Origin: Buchnera aphidicola (Shivaphis celti)
GTDB taxonomy: Bacteria > Pseudomonadota > Gammaproteobacteria > Enterobacterales > Enterobacteriaceae
NCBI RefSeq assembly: GCF_039349365.1
Contig: NZ_CP134977.1
Coordinates: 193,202-257,201, forward strand
Reading direction: 5' to 3'
Length of the DNA stretch: 64,000 nucleotides
Part shown: one piece after another, positions 10,455 through 19,684 of the stretch
Layout: the number at the start of each line of letters is the position of its first letter
Position numbering within the stretch: position 1 is the stretch's first letter
The notes under the pieces: model-generated
What the model saw: only the letters and a program-made list of their open reading frames with translations
The model's database searches: none
What the model was told of the DNA's origin: nothing
Position numbers and translations under genes: made by a program

Positions 10455-10473
10455 TTTTTTTTTTTTTTTTTTT
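10455..10473. repeat. 19-base homopolymer between trpC and trpB
   Basis: A run of 19 T on + (19 A in the trp message) sits in the trpC-trpB gap, starting four bases past the trpC stop and ending about 43 bases before trpB. It is the longest homopolymer I noticed in the window, and it is noncoding. Confidence 0.85.
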
Positions 10474-10477
10474 GAAA

Positions 10478-11836
10478 TTATGATTTTAATTTCTGAAATA
10501 ATATCTTTAGTTTTTTATAATTTTTTATACCAGGGCTAGTTTCTATTTTTGAATTAAAATCTAAACCAAAATAATTTAATTTTTTAGCTTTTTGACAGTT
10601 TTTTTCTGATAATCCCCCTGATAAAAATATTTTATCTAAATTAGATAGTTGAATGAAATTCCAATTAAAACAGTTTCCACTTCCTCCTCGGATATTATCA
10701 AATAAAAAATAATCAATATATTTAAAATTTATTTTTTTTATATAATTATTAATGCATAATGCTTTTATAATTTTTATTTTTTTTGGTAATTTTCTTTTTA
10801 TTTCTTGAATATATTGTTGATTTTCATTCCCATGTAGTTGTATAGCGTACAAATTTAATTTATGACATATTAATTGAATTTTTTTAATCTCTTCATCTTG
10901 AAATACCCCAACATATTTCAATTTTACTGATGAAATTATTTTATTGGCTTGATGAATTGTGATATTGCGTAGAGAATTTTTGACAAAAATTAAACCACCA
11001 TGTGTTGCTCCAAGATCTTTAATTCTTTTTGCATCTCTTGATCTTGTTAATCCACATATTTTGTTATTTCCGAATATAATACTATTGACTTTTAAAGCAA
11101 TATTTTTTGCTTGCATGATTTCAGTTCCTATTAAAAAACCATGCACAATTTTTTTTAGTTTGTTAACTTGTTTATTGTTTTGAATCCCAGATTCACTGAT
11201 AATAATTCTATTCTGAGGTATTAAAGGAGCAAGAATTTTTGTTTTATTCAGAGAAACATGAAAATTATTAAAATTTCTATTATTGATACCAATCACTTTT
11301 GCGTTTAATGTAATAGCTCTTTTTAATTCAGTATAATTACTGATTTCAGTTAAAACTCCCATATTGAGACTATGAGCGATATTTGATAATATATGATATT
11401 GTATATCATTTAAATAAGATAACATTAATAAAACTGCATCAGCCTGATGATATCGGGATAAATAGATTTGATATGGATCAATAAAAAAATCTTTACACAA
11501 TATCGGTTGTTTTGTTAATTGGCTCATTTCTGTTAAAGAACTTAATTTACCTTGAAAATATTTTTCATCAGTAAGAACTGAAATGATTGTTGCATGTTTA
11601 GAATATACCTTAGCAATTTTTTCAATATTAAAATTTTTATTAATTATTCCTTTTGATGGAGATGCTTTTTTTGCTTCCAAAATAAAAGCAGGATTATTCA
11701 ATTTTAACATAGAATAAAAATTTCGATGAGATAAAAAAATTTTTTTTTTTATTGTTTTACATGGTTTAATTTTTTTATAATATTTTAAATATTGCACTTT
11801 ATTGTATAATATTTCTTTTAGTATATTATTATTCAT
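10478..11836 (-). CDS. trpC: Indole-3-glycerol phosphate synthase / phosphoribosylanthranilate isomerase fusion
   Basis: This is a bifunctional TrpC-TrpF fusion for two consecutive steps of tryptophan synthesis. The N-terminal half has the synthase motifs FILEAKKASPSKG, ILCKDFFIDPYQI and ISESGI. The C-terminal half has isomerase motifs KICGLTRSRDA, QLHGNE and GGSG. From MNNNILKE the length is 452, against 453 in E. coli. The longer open frame that starts 16 codons earlier would lie inside trpD. The chosen ATG overlaps the trpD end (ATGAATAA), suggesting translational coupling. Confidence 0.96.
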   Translation of the reverse strand: MNNNILKEILYNKVQYLKYYKKIKPCKTIKKKIFLSHRNFYSMLKLNNPAFILEAKKASPSKGIINKNFNIEKIAKVYSKHATIISVLTDEKYFQGKLSSLTEMSQLTKQPILCKDFFIDPYQIYLSRYHQADAVLLMLSYLNDIQYHILSNIAHSLNMGVLTEISNYTELKRAITLNAKVIGINNRNFNNFHVSLNKTKILAPLIPQNRIIISESGIQNNKQVNKLKKIVHGFLIGTEIMQAKNIALKVNSIIFGNNKICGLTRSRDAKRIKDLGATHGGLIFVKNSLRNITIHQANKIISSVKLKYVGVFQDEEIKKIQLICHKLNLYAIQLHGNENQQYIQEIKRKLPKKIKIIKALCINNYIKKINFKYIDYFLFDNIRGGSGNCFNWNFIQLSNLDKIFLSGGLSEKNCQKAKKLNYFGLDFNSKIETSPGIKNYKKLKILFQKLKS

Positions 11837-12842
11837 AGTTATTTTCTTTTCTAATGTGTTGAATATATTGATAAATTTTACCACTAATTATTTTTTCAAA
11901 AATAATTTTTGTATTTTCTTTTAAATTATTATATCCAAATAATTTAAACAAAATTGCTGTATTTACAGCAATTAAATATAAATATTGTATTTTTTCTTTT
12001 CCTTGAATAATATTTTGAAATATTTCTATTTTTTTTTTTTTATTACTTATATTAAACATGTATTTCGGAAGAATATTAATTCCAAAATCCTCTGGATATA
12101 ATTTGTAAAAATTAATTTTCCCGTTTGTTACTTCTACTACGTTAGTTGGCGCATATAATGTAATTTCATCTGTTTTATCGCTATTGATAATTATTACTTT
12201 TTCAAAGTTTAAATGATTGACAATTTGTGCAATTGGTAATAACAATTTTTTTGAATATACTCCAATAATAGAAAAATTGGGATGTGCAGGATTTAATAAT
12301 GGACCTAATATATTAAATATTGTATTAGTATTTAATATTTTTCGTACTAATGCAGCATGTTGAAATCCTGTATGATATTGAGGTGCATATAAAAAACAAA
12401 TGTTTAAAGTATCTAATTTTCTTTTAGCCATTTCGCTTGTTAAATGAATATTAAAATTAATATTATTTAAAATATCCGCTGATCCTATGTTATTTGATGA
12501 ACTTCGATTACAATGTTTAATAATTTTAATTCCAAAAGAAGATGCAATTAATGCACTAATAGTAGAAATATTAATCGTATTTTTTTTATCTCCTCCAGTA
12601 CCGACAATATCAGCAAATGTATATCTTGGAATTGGAAAATATTTACTATGGTCATAACATGCTTTTATTGCTCCAATAATTTCATAAATAGATATTTTTC
12701 TTATTTTAAAAATAGTTAATAATACTGTTAAATGAATGCTAGAAATTTGATTGAGTATGATCTTTTGGAATAAAAAATAACTTTCTTTTTCATTTAATTG
12801 ATTTAAATTATATAATTTTTTAAATATTTTTTGCATATACAT
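11829..12842 (-). CDS. trpD: Anthranilate phosphoribosyltransferase
   Basis: TrpD transfers phosphoribose to anthranilate. It is the stand-alone transferase (337 residues), without the TrpG glutaminase fused to it in E. coli. The PRPP loop DIVGTGGDKKNTINIST is intact, and YHTGFQHAA and FNILGPLLNPAHP follow. The conserved KHGNRS segment reads KHCNRS here, a Gly to Cys change near the anthranilate site. It is first in trpDCBA. trpE and trpG are not in the window. In other Buchnera strains trpEG is often plasmid-borne. Confidence 0.95.
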   Translation of the reverse strand: MYMQKIFKKLYNLNQLNEKESYFLFQKIILNQISSIHLTVLLTIFKIRKISIYEIIGAIKACYDHSKYFPIPRYTFADIVGTGGDKKNTINISTISALIASSFGIKIIKHCNRSSSNNIGSADILNNINFNIHLTSEMAKRKLDTLNICFLYAPQYHTGFQHAALVRKILNTNTIFNILGPLLNPAHPNFSIIGVYSKKLLLPIAQIVNHLNFEKVIIINSDKTDEITLYAPTNVVEVTNGKINFYKLYPEDFGINILPKYMFNISNKKKKIEIFQNIIQGKEKIQYLYLIAVNTAILFKLFGYNNLKENTKIIFEKIISGKIYQYIQHIRKENNYE

Positions 12843-13016
12843 TTCATATTGAATATTTTTTATAAATTATATTATATTAGTTATTTTAACTATAATTTTT
12901 ATTTATTTTTTTTATTTTTTGTAAAATGGTTTTAAATAGAAGTTTTTTATTTGTAAGGAGTTTAAAATATTTATAAATAATTATTTTTCAACATTATAAT
13001 GAATATAGGAAAAAAA

Positions 13017-13952
13017 ATGGATTTAATATATGAATATATTTTATTTTTATTAAAATTTTCAACATGTATTATATTTGCATTATTATTTTTAATATTTTTC
13101 GTAAAAATATTAAAAAAAAATAAATTACAAAATAGTAAACTTAGAATTATTGATTTATCTCGGTATTATAACCAAACAATTTTTCAAATTTTAAGTCGTC
13201 TTTTTAATCATCGTTTAAAAGAATATAATTTTAAAAAGAGTATATTATTTAAAAATAAATCTACTTTATATGTTTTGGAATTTATAGGAGATATGCATGC
13301 CAGTGAAGTCTCAAACTTAAGAAAGGAAATTTCTATTATTATTTCTATTGCTAAACCAGATGATGAAGTATTATTAAAATTAGAAAGTGCAGGTGGGACG
13401 GTTCATGAGTATGGATTAGCAGCGTCACAATTACAAAGGTTACGTAAAAAAGGAATTAAATTAACAGTAGTAATAGATAAAATTGCAGCCAGTGGAGGTT
13501 ATATGATGGCCTGTGTTGCTAATTATATTTATTCTGCTCCATTTGCGATTATTGGTTCAATTGGTGTGATTGGACAGCTTCCAAACTTAAATAAGTTATT
13601 AAAAAAGTATAATATTGATTTTGAATTACATACTTCTGGTAGTTATAAAAGAAATTTAACTCTTTTTGGAGAAAATAAAGATATTCACCGTATACATTTT
13701 CAAAATAAATTAAATTCTACGCATCAATTGTTTAAAACATTTGTACAAGAAATGCGTCCTGTAATTAATATTACTGAAGTATCGAATGGAGATTATTGGT
13801 TTGGTAGAGTAGCTTTAATCAATAAGTTAGTTGATGAAATTGGTACAAGTGATGATGTTATCGTAAATATGATGAAAAAATTTCATGTTATTCGTATTTA
13901 TCATAAAAAGTCAAAGGGTTTTTTTACTCGTTTTACAAATTATTTTTTTTAA
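13017..13952 (+). CDS. sohB: SohB peptidase, signal peptide peptidase SppA family
   Basis: SohB is an inner-membrane S49-family serine protease. It has one N-terminal membrane segment (about residues 5-30), then the protease domain with the nucleophile serine in AASGGYMMA and the general-base lysine in SGSYKRNLTLFGE. The ATG at 13017 has AGGA six bases upstream and gives 311 residues. An earlier in-frame ATG (12999) adds six residues but has no ribosome site. It is shorter than E. coli (349), mostly by loss of the charged linker after the membrane segment. Confidence 0.9.
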   Translation: MDLIYEYILFLLKFSTCIIFALLFLIFFVKILKKNKLQNSKLRIIDLSRYYNQTIFQILSRLFNHRLKEYNFKKSILFKNKSTLYVLEFIGDMHASEVSNLRKEISIIISIAKPDDEVLLKLESAGGTVHEYGLAASQLQRLRKKGIKLTVVIDKIAASGGYMMACVANYIYSAPFAIIGSIGVIGQLPNLNKLLKKYNIDFELHTSGSYKRNLTLFGENKDIHRIHFQNKLNSTHQLFKTFVQEMRPVINITEVSNGDYWFGRVALINKLVDEIGTSDDVIVNMMKKFHVIRIYHKKSKGFFTRFTNYFF

Positions 13953-14042
13953 AATATTATTTTTAATATAATTAACAATTAATGCAACTGAAATATATTG
14001 TATATGCTATAATATTTTTTTTAATTAGTTACACTATACATT

Positions 14043-15134
14043 ATGAAAATGATAATAAAAAATCAATGTATTACAGAAAAAATAAATTTATTTAATTTCG
14101 ATCGAAAAACTATGTATAGTTTTTTTAATTCCATTCAAGAAAGAAGTTTTCGCGCTGATCAAGTGATGCGTTGGATATATTATTATTTTTGTGATGATTT
14201 TAATAAAATGACTAATTTAACATATAAATTAAGAAATAAATTAAATTCTTTAAGTTGTATTCAAGCTCCTACTTTTATCGAAAAAAAAATTTCTCAAGAT
14301 AGTACAATAAAATGGACAATGTCTTTACATGATGGTAATTTTGAAACTATATTTATTCCCGAAAAAAAAAGAAATACATTATGTATTTCTTCACAGATTG
14401 GATGTTTGTTAAATTGCCAATTTTGTGCAACTGGAAAGAAAGGTTTTTATCGTAATTTATCTGTTGCAGAGATAATTGGTCAAATATGGAAGATATATAA
14501 ATTAATTAATGATAAAAAAAATATTTTTTATTCCCCTATAACAAATATAGTATTTATGGGCATGGGTGAACCATTATTAAATTTCAATAATGTTATAAAA
14601 TCGTTAAATATTATATTTGATAAATATGGTTTAAATATTTCAAAAAAAAGAATAGTATTATCTACTGCTGGTATTGTCCCGGGCATTAAAAAGTTATCAT
14701 CCGTGATAGATGTTAAATTAGCTATTTCTTTACACGCTCCAAATGATACATTGAGAAATCAATTAGTTCCAATTAATAAAAAGTATAATATTTCTATGTT
14801 GTTACATGCAGTGTCAAATTTTTTAAAAACATCAAAATTAAATAAAAAGGGAATTACCATAGAATATGTTATGTTAAATAATATTAATGATACAATATTG
14901 CATGCGAAAGAATTAATAAAAATATTAAAAAATATACCCAGTAAAATTAATTTGATTCCTTGGAATTATTTAAAAAACTCTGTTTTTCAATGCAGTTCTT
15001 TAAAAAAAATAAATAAGTTTTCTGAATTTTTAAATAAAAAAGGATTTACCACTACCATCAGGAAGTCAAGAGGAAAAGATATTCATGCAGCATGTGGGCA
15101 ATTAATAGGAGATTTTAAAAAAAATAATATATAA
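14043..15134 (+). CDS. rlmN: Dual-specificity 23S rRNA/tRNA adenine-C2 methyltransferase
   Basis: RlmN is a radical-SAM enzyme that methylates A2503 of 23S rRNA and A37 of some tRNAs. The cluster motif is CLLNCQFC near residue 122. The two methyl-transfer cysteines are in TLCISS and, near the C terminus, AACGQLIGDF. The length is 363 (E. coli 384). In E. coli rodZ and ispG lie between rlmN and hisS; here hisS begins 54 bp downstream, so both are gone from this place. Confidence 0.95.
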   Translation: MKMIIKNQCITEKINLFNFDRKTMYSFFNSIQERSFRADQVMRWIYYYFCDDFNKMTNLTYKLRNKLNSLSCIQAPTFIEKKISQDSTIKWTMSLHDGNFETIFIPEKKRNTLCISSQIGCLLNCQFCATGKKGFYRNLSVAEIIGQIWKIYKLINDKKNIFYSPITNIVFMGMGEPLLNFNNVIKSLNIIFDKYGLNISKKRIVLSTAGIVPGIKKLSSVIDVKLAISLHAPNDTLRNQLVPINKKYNISMLLHAVSNFLKTSKLNKKGITIEYVMLNNINDTILHAKELIKILKNIPSKINLIPWNYLKNSVFQCSSLKKINKFSEFLNKKGFTTTIRKSRGKDIHAACGQLIGDFKKNNI

Positions 15135-15188
15135 TTTTTTATTATGAAATATTAATTATATCATATAAATAATATTAGGAATTTTTTT

Positions 15189-16454
15189 GTGAATTATTTG
15201 TTTCGATCAATGAAAGGTATGCATGATTATTTACCAAAAGATCTTGCATTATGGAATGAAGTTGAGATAGTTTTAAAAGAAGTATTATTAAATTATAATT
15301 ATTCTGAAATTCGATTACCTATTTTAGAAAGAACTAATTTATTTACACATTCTATAGGGGATATTACTGATATTATTGGAAAAGAAATGTATTCTTTTTA
15401 TGATAAAAAAGGAATTAGTATTACTTTACGTCCAGAGGCTACAGTAAGTTGTGTAAGAGCAGTAATTCAACATAATTTATTATATCAAAAAAAAATTAAG
15501 TTATGGTATTATGGACCAATGTTTCGATATGAAAGACCACAAAAAGGTCGCTATAGACAATTTTATCAATTTGGAATAGAAACATTTGGCTTTTCAGAAC
15601 AAGATATAGAATTAGAATTAATTTTATTAATTAATAGGTTTTTTCAATATCTAAAAATTAATCAATTTATACAATTGGAAATTAATTCTATTGGATCATA
15701 TATTGAAAGATTAAAATACCAGGAATCTTTAAAAGTTTTTCTTCAAAAAAATATATCTTATTTAGATCACGATTGTATAAAAAAATTACAGTATAATTCT
15801 TTAAGAATATTAGATAGTAAAAATCAAAATATTCAAAAAATATTATTAGAAGCGCCGAAATTAATTGATTTTATTAGTTCATCATCTAAAAAAAAGTTTT
15901 ATCATTTATGTCAGATAATGAAATTTTTTAATATTAAATATAAAATTAATAATCAACTAATACGTGGATTAGATTATTATAATGATACTGTATTTGAATG
16001 GAAAACAAATTATCTAGGATCACAAAATACAATATGTGCAGGAGGTAGATATGATACATTAATTAAAAAATTTGGAGGTCGTCATACTCCTGCCGTAGGT
16101 TTGGCAATTGGAATGGATCGATTGGTATTATTACTACGTTCCTTATCAATATATAAAAAAAATTCTTTTTTAATCGATCTGTATATATTTTTTGAAGAAA
16201 TTACTCTTAAAAAAATGGCAATTTTTTTATCGGAAAACATAAAAGATCAAATTCGAAAAATAAAAATTATGATAGAATTTTATCCTGTGAAAATGAAAAA
16301 AATATTTCAAAATAGAGAAAAATATGATGCAAAAATAATACTATTTTTAAATAAAAAGAAAGAAACGATAATTTATGATATAAAAAGTAAAAAATCTAGT
16401 ATCGTAAAATATAATGATATTATTAAAGTAATAAAGTTAAAATATAGAGATTAA
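15189..16454 (+). CDS. hisS: Histidyl-tRNA synthetase
   Basis: A class II synthetase that charges tRNA-His. The motif 2 region MFRYERPQKGRYRQFYQFG and the histidine-binding RGLDYYNDTVFEW are present, as is motif 3 near AVGLAIGMDRL. The C-terminal anticodon domain is A/T-driven and lysine-rich. It starts at a GTG behind AGGA, so that SMKGMHDYLP aligns with the E. coli N terminus. It has 421 residues against 424 in E. coli. Confidence 0.96.
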   Translation: MNYLFRSMKGMHDYLPKDLALWNEVEIVLKEVLLNYNYSEIRLPILERTNLFTHSIGDITDIIGKEMYSFYDKKGISITLRPEATVSCVRAVIQHNLLYQKKIKLWYYGPMFRYERPQKGRYRQFYQFGIETFGFSEQDIELELILLINRFFQYLKINQFIQLEINSIGSYIERLKYQESLKVFLQKNISYLDHDCIKKLQYNSLRILDSKNQNIQKILLEAPKLIDFISSSSKKKFYHLCQIMKFFNIKYKINNQLIRGLDYYNDTVFEWKTNYLGSQNTICAGGRYDTLIKKFGGRHTPAVGLAIGMDRLVLLLRSLSIYKKNSFLIDLYIFFEEITLKKMAIFLSENIKDQIRKIKIMIEFYPVKMKKIFQNREKYDAKIILFLNKKKETIIYDIKSKKSSIVKYNDIIKVIKLKYRD

Positions 16455-16491
16455 ACACAGGTAATTTTTTTTTGATGTATCATTAATATTT

Positions 16492-16511
16492 TTACTTATT
16501 AAAATAAGTAA
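16492..16511 (+). terminator. Hairpin between hisS and glyA
   Basis: An 8-bp stem (ttacttat / ataagtaa) with loop TAAA lies 37 bp after hisS and just before the glyA ribosome site. It could end the hisS message or sit in the glyA leader. No T run follows. Confidence 0.3.
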
Positions 16512-16535
16512 TTTAATTAAAAGGAAATGATTATT

Positions 16536-17786
16536 TTGAAATATAAAACATTAAATTTAAATACAGATAAAAAAATATGGAATTATATACAACAGGAAAT
16601 GAAAAGACAAGAAGAACATATTGAACTTATTGCGTCAGAAAATTATGCTAGTTTTTCTGTTATGCAGGCTCAAGGATCACAATTAACTAATAAGTATGCT
16701 GAAGGATACCCTGGGAAACGATATTATGGAGGATGTAGTATCGTTGATAAAATAGAAAAATTAGCTATTGAAAGAGCAAAAAAATTATTTCAAGCAGATT
16801 ATGCAAATGTGCAACCTCATTCTGGATCACAAGCAAATTTTGCTGTTTATGCAGCTTTATTACATGCTGGAGATACTATTTTAGGAATGAATTTGTCTCA
16901 TGGTGGTCATTTAACACATGGATCTAAAGTGAATTTTTCTGGAAAATTATATAATACAGTTTCTTATGGTGTAAATGAAAATGGAAAAATTGATTATAAT
17001 GAAATCGAATATTTAGCAAAAAAATATAAACCTAAAATGATTGTTGGTGGATTTTCTGCATATTCACAACACATTAATTGGAAAATCATGAGAGATATTG
17101 CTGACACAGTAAATTCTTATTTATTAATTGATATGGCACATGTTGCTGGATTAGTTGCTGCAAAATTATATCCTAATCCTATAGAATATGCAGATGTAGT
17201 TACAACTACTACGCATAAAACTTTAGCAGGGCCAAGAGGAGGATTAATATTATCAAAAAATAAAAGTGAAAAATTTTATAAAAAATTGAATTCTGCAATC
17301 TTTCCTGGTACACAAGGAGGACCTTTAATGCATATTATTGCAGCTAAGGCCATTTCATTTCAAGAAGCATTAGACCCTGAATTTAAAATATATCAACAAC
17401 AGATATTAAAAAATGCAAATTCTATGGTCAATGTTTTTTTAGAAAATAATTTTCATATTGTTTCTGGAGGAACTCAAAATCATTTATTTTTAATTGATTT
17501 ACGAAATAAAAATATTACAGGTAAAAAAACTGAGTCGGTATTAGAATTGGCAAATATTACTGTTAATAAAAATAGCGTACCTAATGATTTAAATAATCCA
17601 TTTGTAACTTCCGGAATTCGTATTGGAACGCCAGCTATTACTCGTCGAGGATTGACGGAAACAGAATCCATTGTTGTTGCCAATTGGATAATTGAATTAA
17701 TAAAAAATTATGATTCTTGTAAAAAAATATTACATATTAAAAATCAAGTGTTAAATTTATGTAAAAAATATCCTGTTTACAAATAA
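16536..17786 (+). CDS. glyA: Serine hydroxymethyltransferase
   Basis: GlyA interconverts serine and glycine and loads one-carbon units on tetrahydrofolate. The PLP lysine is in [14 protein letters not shown], and [14 protein letters not shown] and [16 protein letters not shown] are nearly identical to E. coli. I prefer the TTG at 16536, which sits ten bases after the AAGGA site at 16521-16525. The in-frame ATG at 16527 is only one base from that site. This gives 416 residues (E. coli 417). Confidence 0.96.
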   Translation: MKYKTLNLNTDKKIWNYIQQEMKRQEEHIELIASENYASFSVMQAQGSQLTNKYAEGYPGKRYYGGCSIVDKIEKLAIERAKKLFQADYANVQPHSGSQANFAVYAALLHAGDTILGMNLSHGGHLTHGSKVNFSGKLYNTVSYGVNENGKIDYNEIEYLAKKYKPKMIVGGFSAYSQHINWKIMRDIADTVNSYLLIDMAHVAGLVAAKLYPNPIEYADVVTTTTHKTLAGPRGGLILSKNKSEKFYKKLNSAIFPGTQGGPLMHIIAAKAISFQEALDPEFKIYQQQILKNANSMVNVFLENNFHIVSGGTQNHLFLIDLRNKNITGKKTESVLELANITVNKNSVPNDLNNPFVTSGIRIGTPAITRRGLTETESIVVANWIIELIKNYDSCKKILHIKNQVLNLCKKYPVYK

Positions 17787-17806
17787 ATAGTTTAATATAT
17801 TTATGT

Positions 17807-17827
17807 TATTTATTTATTAAATAAATA
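17807..17827. terminator. A/T palindrome between convergent glyA and bioD
   Basis: A perfect 10-bp inverted repeat (tatttattta / taaataaata) around one base lies in the 58-bp gap between two genes that end toward each other. It could act in both directions, but it is A/T only. Confidence 0.35.
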
Positions 17828-17844
17828 GTATAATTTTTAAAATT

Positions 17845-18510
17845 TTAAATAGGTAAACAAATATTAATTTTGCTTATTTCAAAACTGTTATTTATATCTT
17901 TGATGTATGGAATATTTCCTAAATATGGCGCTTGAATATATTTTTTAATAGTATATATATAATTTAAAATATATTTTTCATAGGTTATACAATTAGAATA
18001 CCATCCATAAAATTTGACTCCGGAGTTTACAATTGCTTTTTCTGTTAATATGGCATGGTTAATACATCCTAATTTAATTCCAACAATTAAAACTACTGCT
18101 ATTTTTTGTTTCTTTATCCAATCAGAAAATGTAAATTTTTTAAATATTGGAGTACACCAACCACCGATACCTTCAATGACAATCCGATTGGATTTTTTAC
18201 TAATATTGTTTAATCCTTCAGAAATTTTTTTAAAGTTAATTGAATTACTATTTTTGATAAAATTTGGTGGTAAAAATTCCTTTAAACAAAATGGGTTGAT
18301 TTCATTATATTGGAATTTTTCACTACTATATTTTTGTAACAATAAAGCATCATTATTGTAAAATCCGTATTTTTTTTCGCATCCAGCAGCAATAGGTTTA
18401 TATCCTGCAACATTATATCCTAATATATTGAGTTTTTTTAGTATAATTACAGATACTGTTGTTTTTCCAATACCGGTATCTGTTCCAGTTAAAAATATTT
18501 TTTTATTCAT
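17845..18510 (-). CDS. bioD: Dethiobiotin synthetase
   Basis: BioD closes the ureido ring of dethiobiotin using ATP and CO2. The 221 residues carry the P-loop GTDTGIGKTTVS at the N terminus and IEGIGGWCTP in mid-protein. It lies 85 bp after bioB on the same strand; E. coli has bioF and bioC between them. The gap holds two adjacent hairpins. Together with bioA and bioB it covers the last three steps of biotin synthesis. Confidence 0.95.
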   Translation of the reverse strand: MNKKIFLTGTDTGIGKTTVSVIILKKLNILGYNVAGYKPIAAGCEKKYGFYNNDALLLQKYSSEKFQYNEINPFCLKEFLPPNFIKNSNSINFKKISEGLNNISKKSNRIVIEGIGGWCTPIFKKFTFSDWIKKQKIAVVLIVGIKLGCINHAILTEKAIVNSGVKFYGWYSNCITYEKYILNYIYTIKKYIQAPYLGNIPYIKDINNSFEISKINICLPI

Positions 18511-18528
18511 GTTTTTTAAAATTTTATA

Positions 18529-18566
18529 TACTAATGAAATTAGTACTACCTATATGAAATAGGTAG
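18529..18566 (-). terminator. Two back-to-back hairpins between bioB and bioD
   Basis: Hairpin A (18529-18545) has a 7-bp stem tactaat / attagta with loop GAA. Hairpin B (18546-18566) has an 8-bp stem ctacctat / ataggtag with loop ATGAA. They abut with no spacer, and both loops lie within an ATGAAAT context. They may end bioB transcription, sit in the bioD leader, or mark the scar where bioF and bioC were lost. Confidence 0.45.
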
Positions 18567-18595
18567 AAGTTATATAATTAATAAATTTATTACAT

Positions 18596-19618
18596 TTATA
18601 TATTAGCATTATGATACATTTTTTTTTCTTTCTGATTTTCTAATTCATGAAATGAATCATCAGTATTTGTTTTTTTTGTGTGTAATCCTAATTTCTTAAA
18701 TAAATTTATGTCATCTTTTTCTGATGCATTTTGTGTTGTTAATAATTTACAACCATAAAAAATAGAGTTTGCTCCTGCTATAAAACACATAACTTGCATA
18801 TTTTTACTCATTTTTTCTCGTCCTGCAGAAAGTCTAATGTAAGAATTAGGCATCATAATACGAGCAATGGCAATAGTTTTAATAAATTCAATGCTATCAA
18901 TAGTTTTTTTATCTTCCATAGGTGTTCCAGGAATTTTAACTAACATATTTATTGGAATACTCTCTGGTGGTTTCTCTAAATTAGCTAATTGTGTTAATAA
19001 TTCAGCTCTATCAATAGTTTTTTCTCCTAATCCTAGTATTCCTCCAGAACATATTTTTATTCCTGAATCTCTGATAATTTGTAATGTATTTAATCTATCT
19101 TGATATGTTCTAGTAGTAATAATTTTTTTATATATTCTTGGAGAAGAATCTAAATTATGATTGTAAAAATCTAAACCAGCTTTTGATAATTGTTGAGCTT
19201 GGTTTTGATTTATACTACCCAATGTCATACAGGTCTCCATGCCCATTTTTTTAATTTTTTTAATTATTTTTAATAGAAATGGCATATCTCGATCTTTAGG
19301 ATTTCTCCAAGCTGCTCCCATACAAAATCGATTTGATCCAGATTTTTTTGCTTTTTCTGCAGCTTTCATAATTTTTTCAAAATCTAATAATTTTTCTGTT
19401 TTAATATTAGTTTTGTATCTTGAACTTTGTGAACAATATTTACAATCTTCTGGACATAATCCAGTTTTTATTGATAATAATGTACTCACTTGAATTTCAT
19501 TTGGGGTAAAACAAGATCGATGTATTTTTTGTGCTTGATAAATAATATCTAAAAAAGGTTTTTTAAATAATTGATATACATCTTTTGTTTTCCATATTTT
19601 TTTTGTTTTTTTTTTCAT
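18596..19618 (-). CDS. bioB: Biotin synthase (radical SAM)
   Basis: BioB inserts sulfur into dethiobiotin. The radical-SAM motif CPEDCKYC lies near residue 54 within [14 protein letters not shown], and [17 protein letters not shown] and [13 protein letters not shown] are typical of BioB. It has 340 residues (E. coli 346). AGGA lies about nine bases before the ATG. It is divergent from bioA across 66 bp, as in E. coli, but I see no BirA-type dyad operator in that gap. Confidence 0.96.
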   Translation of the reverse strand: MKKKTKKIWKTKDVYQLFKKPFLDIIYQAQKIHRSCFTPNEIQVSTLLSIKTGLCPEDCKYCSQSSRYKTNIKTEKLLDFEKIMKAAEKAKKSGSNRFCMGAAWRNPKDRDMPFLLKIIKKIKKMGMETCMTLGSINQNQAQQLSKAGLDFYNHNLDSSPRIYKKIITTRTYQDRLNTLQIIRDSGIKICSGGILGLGEKTIDRAELLTQLANLEKPPESIPINMLVKIPGTPMEDKKTIDSIEFIKTIAIARIMMPNSYIRLSAGREKMSKNMQVMCFIAGANSIFYGCKLLTTQNASEKDDINLFKKLGLHTKKTNTDDSFHELENQKEKKMYHNANI

Positions 19619-19684
19619 TTTTTATATCCTGTGTAAATGAATAATTTATAATAAAGTATTTGATATAACTAGTTTTTAATAAAT

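Noticed and set aside
19619-19684. BirA operator between bioB and bioA
   Set aside because: The divergent layout is right, but no long dyad like the E. coli operator is visible.
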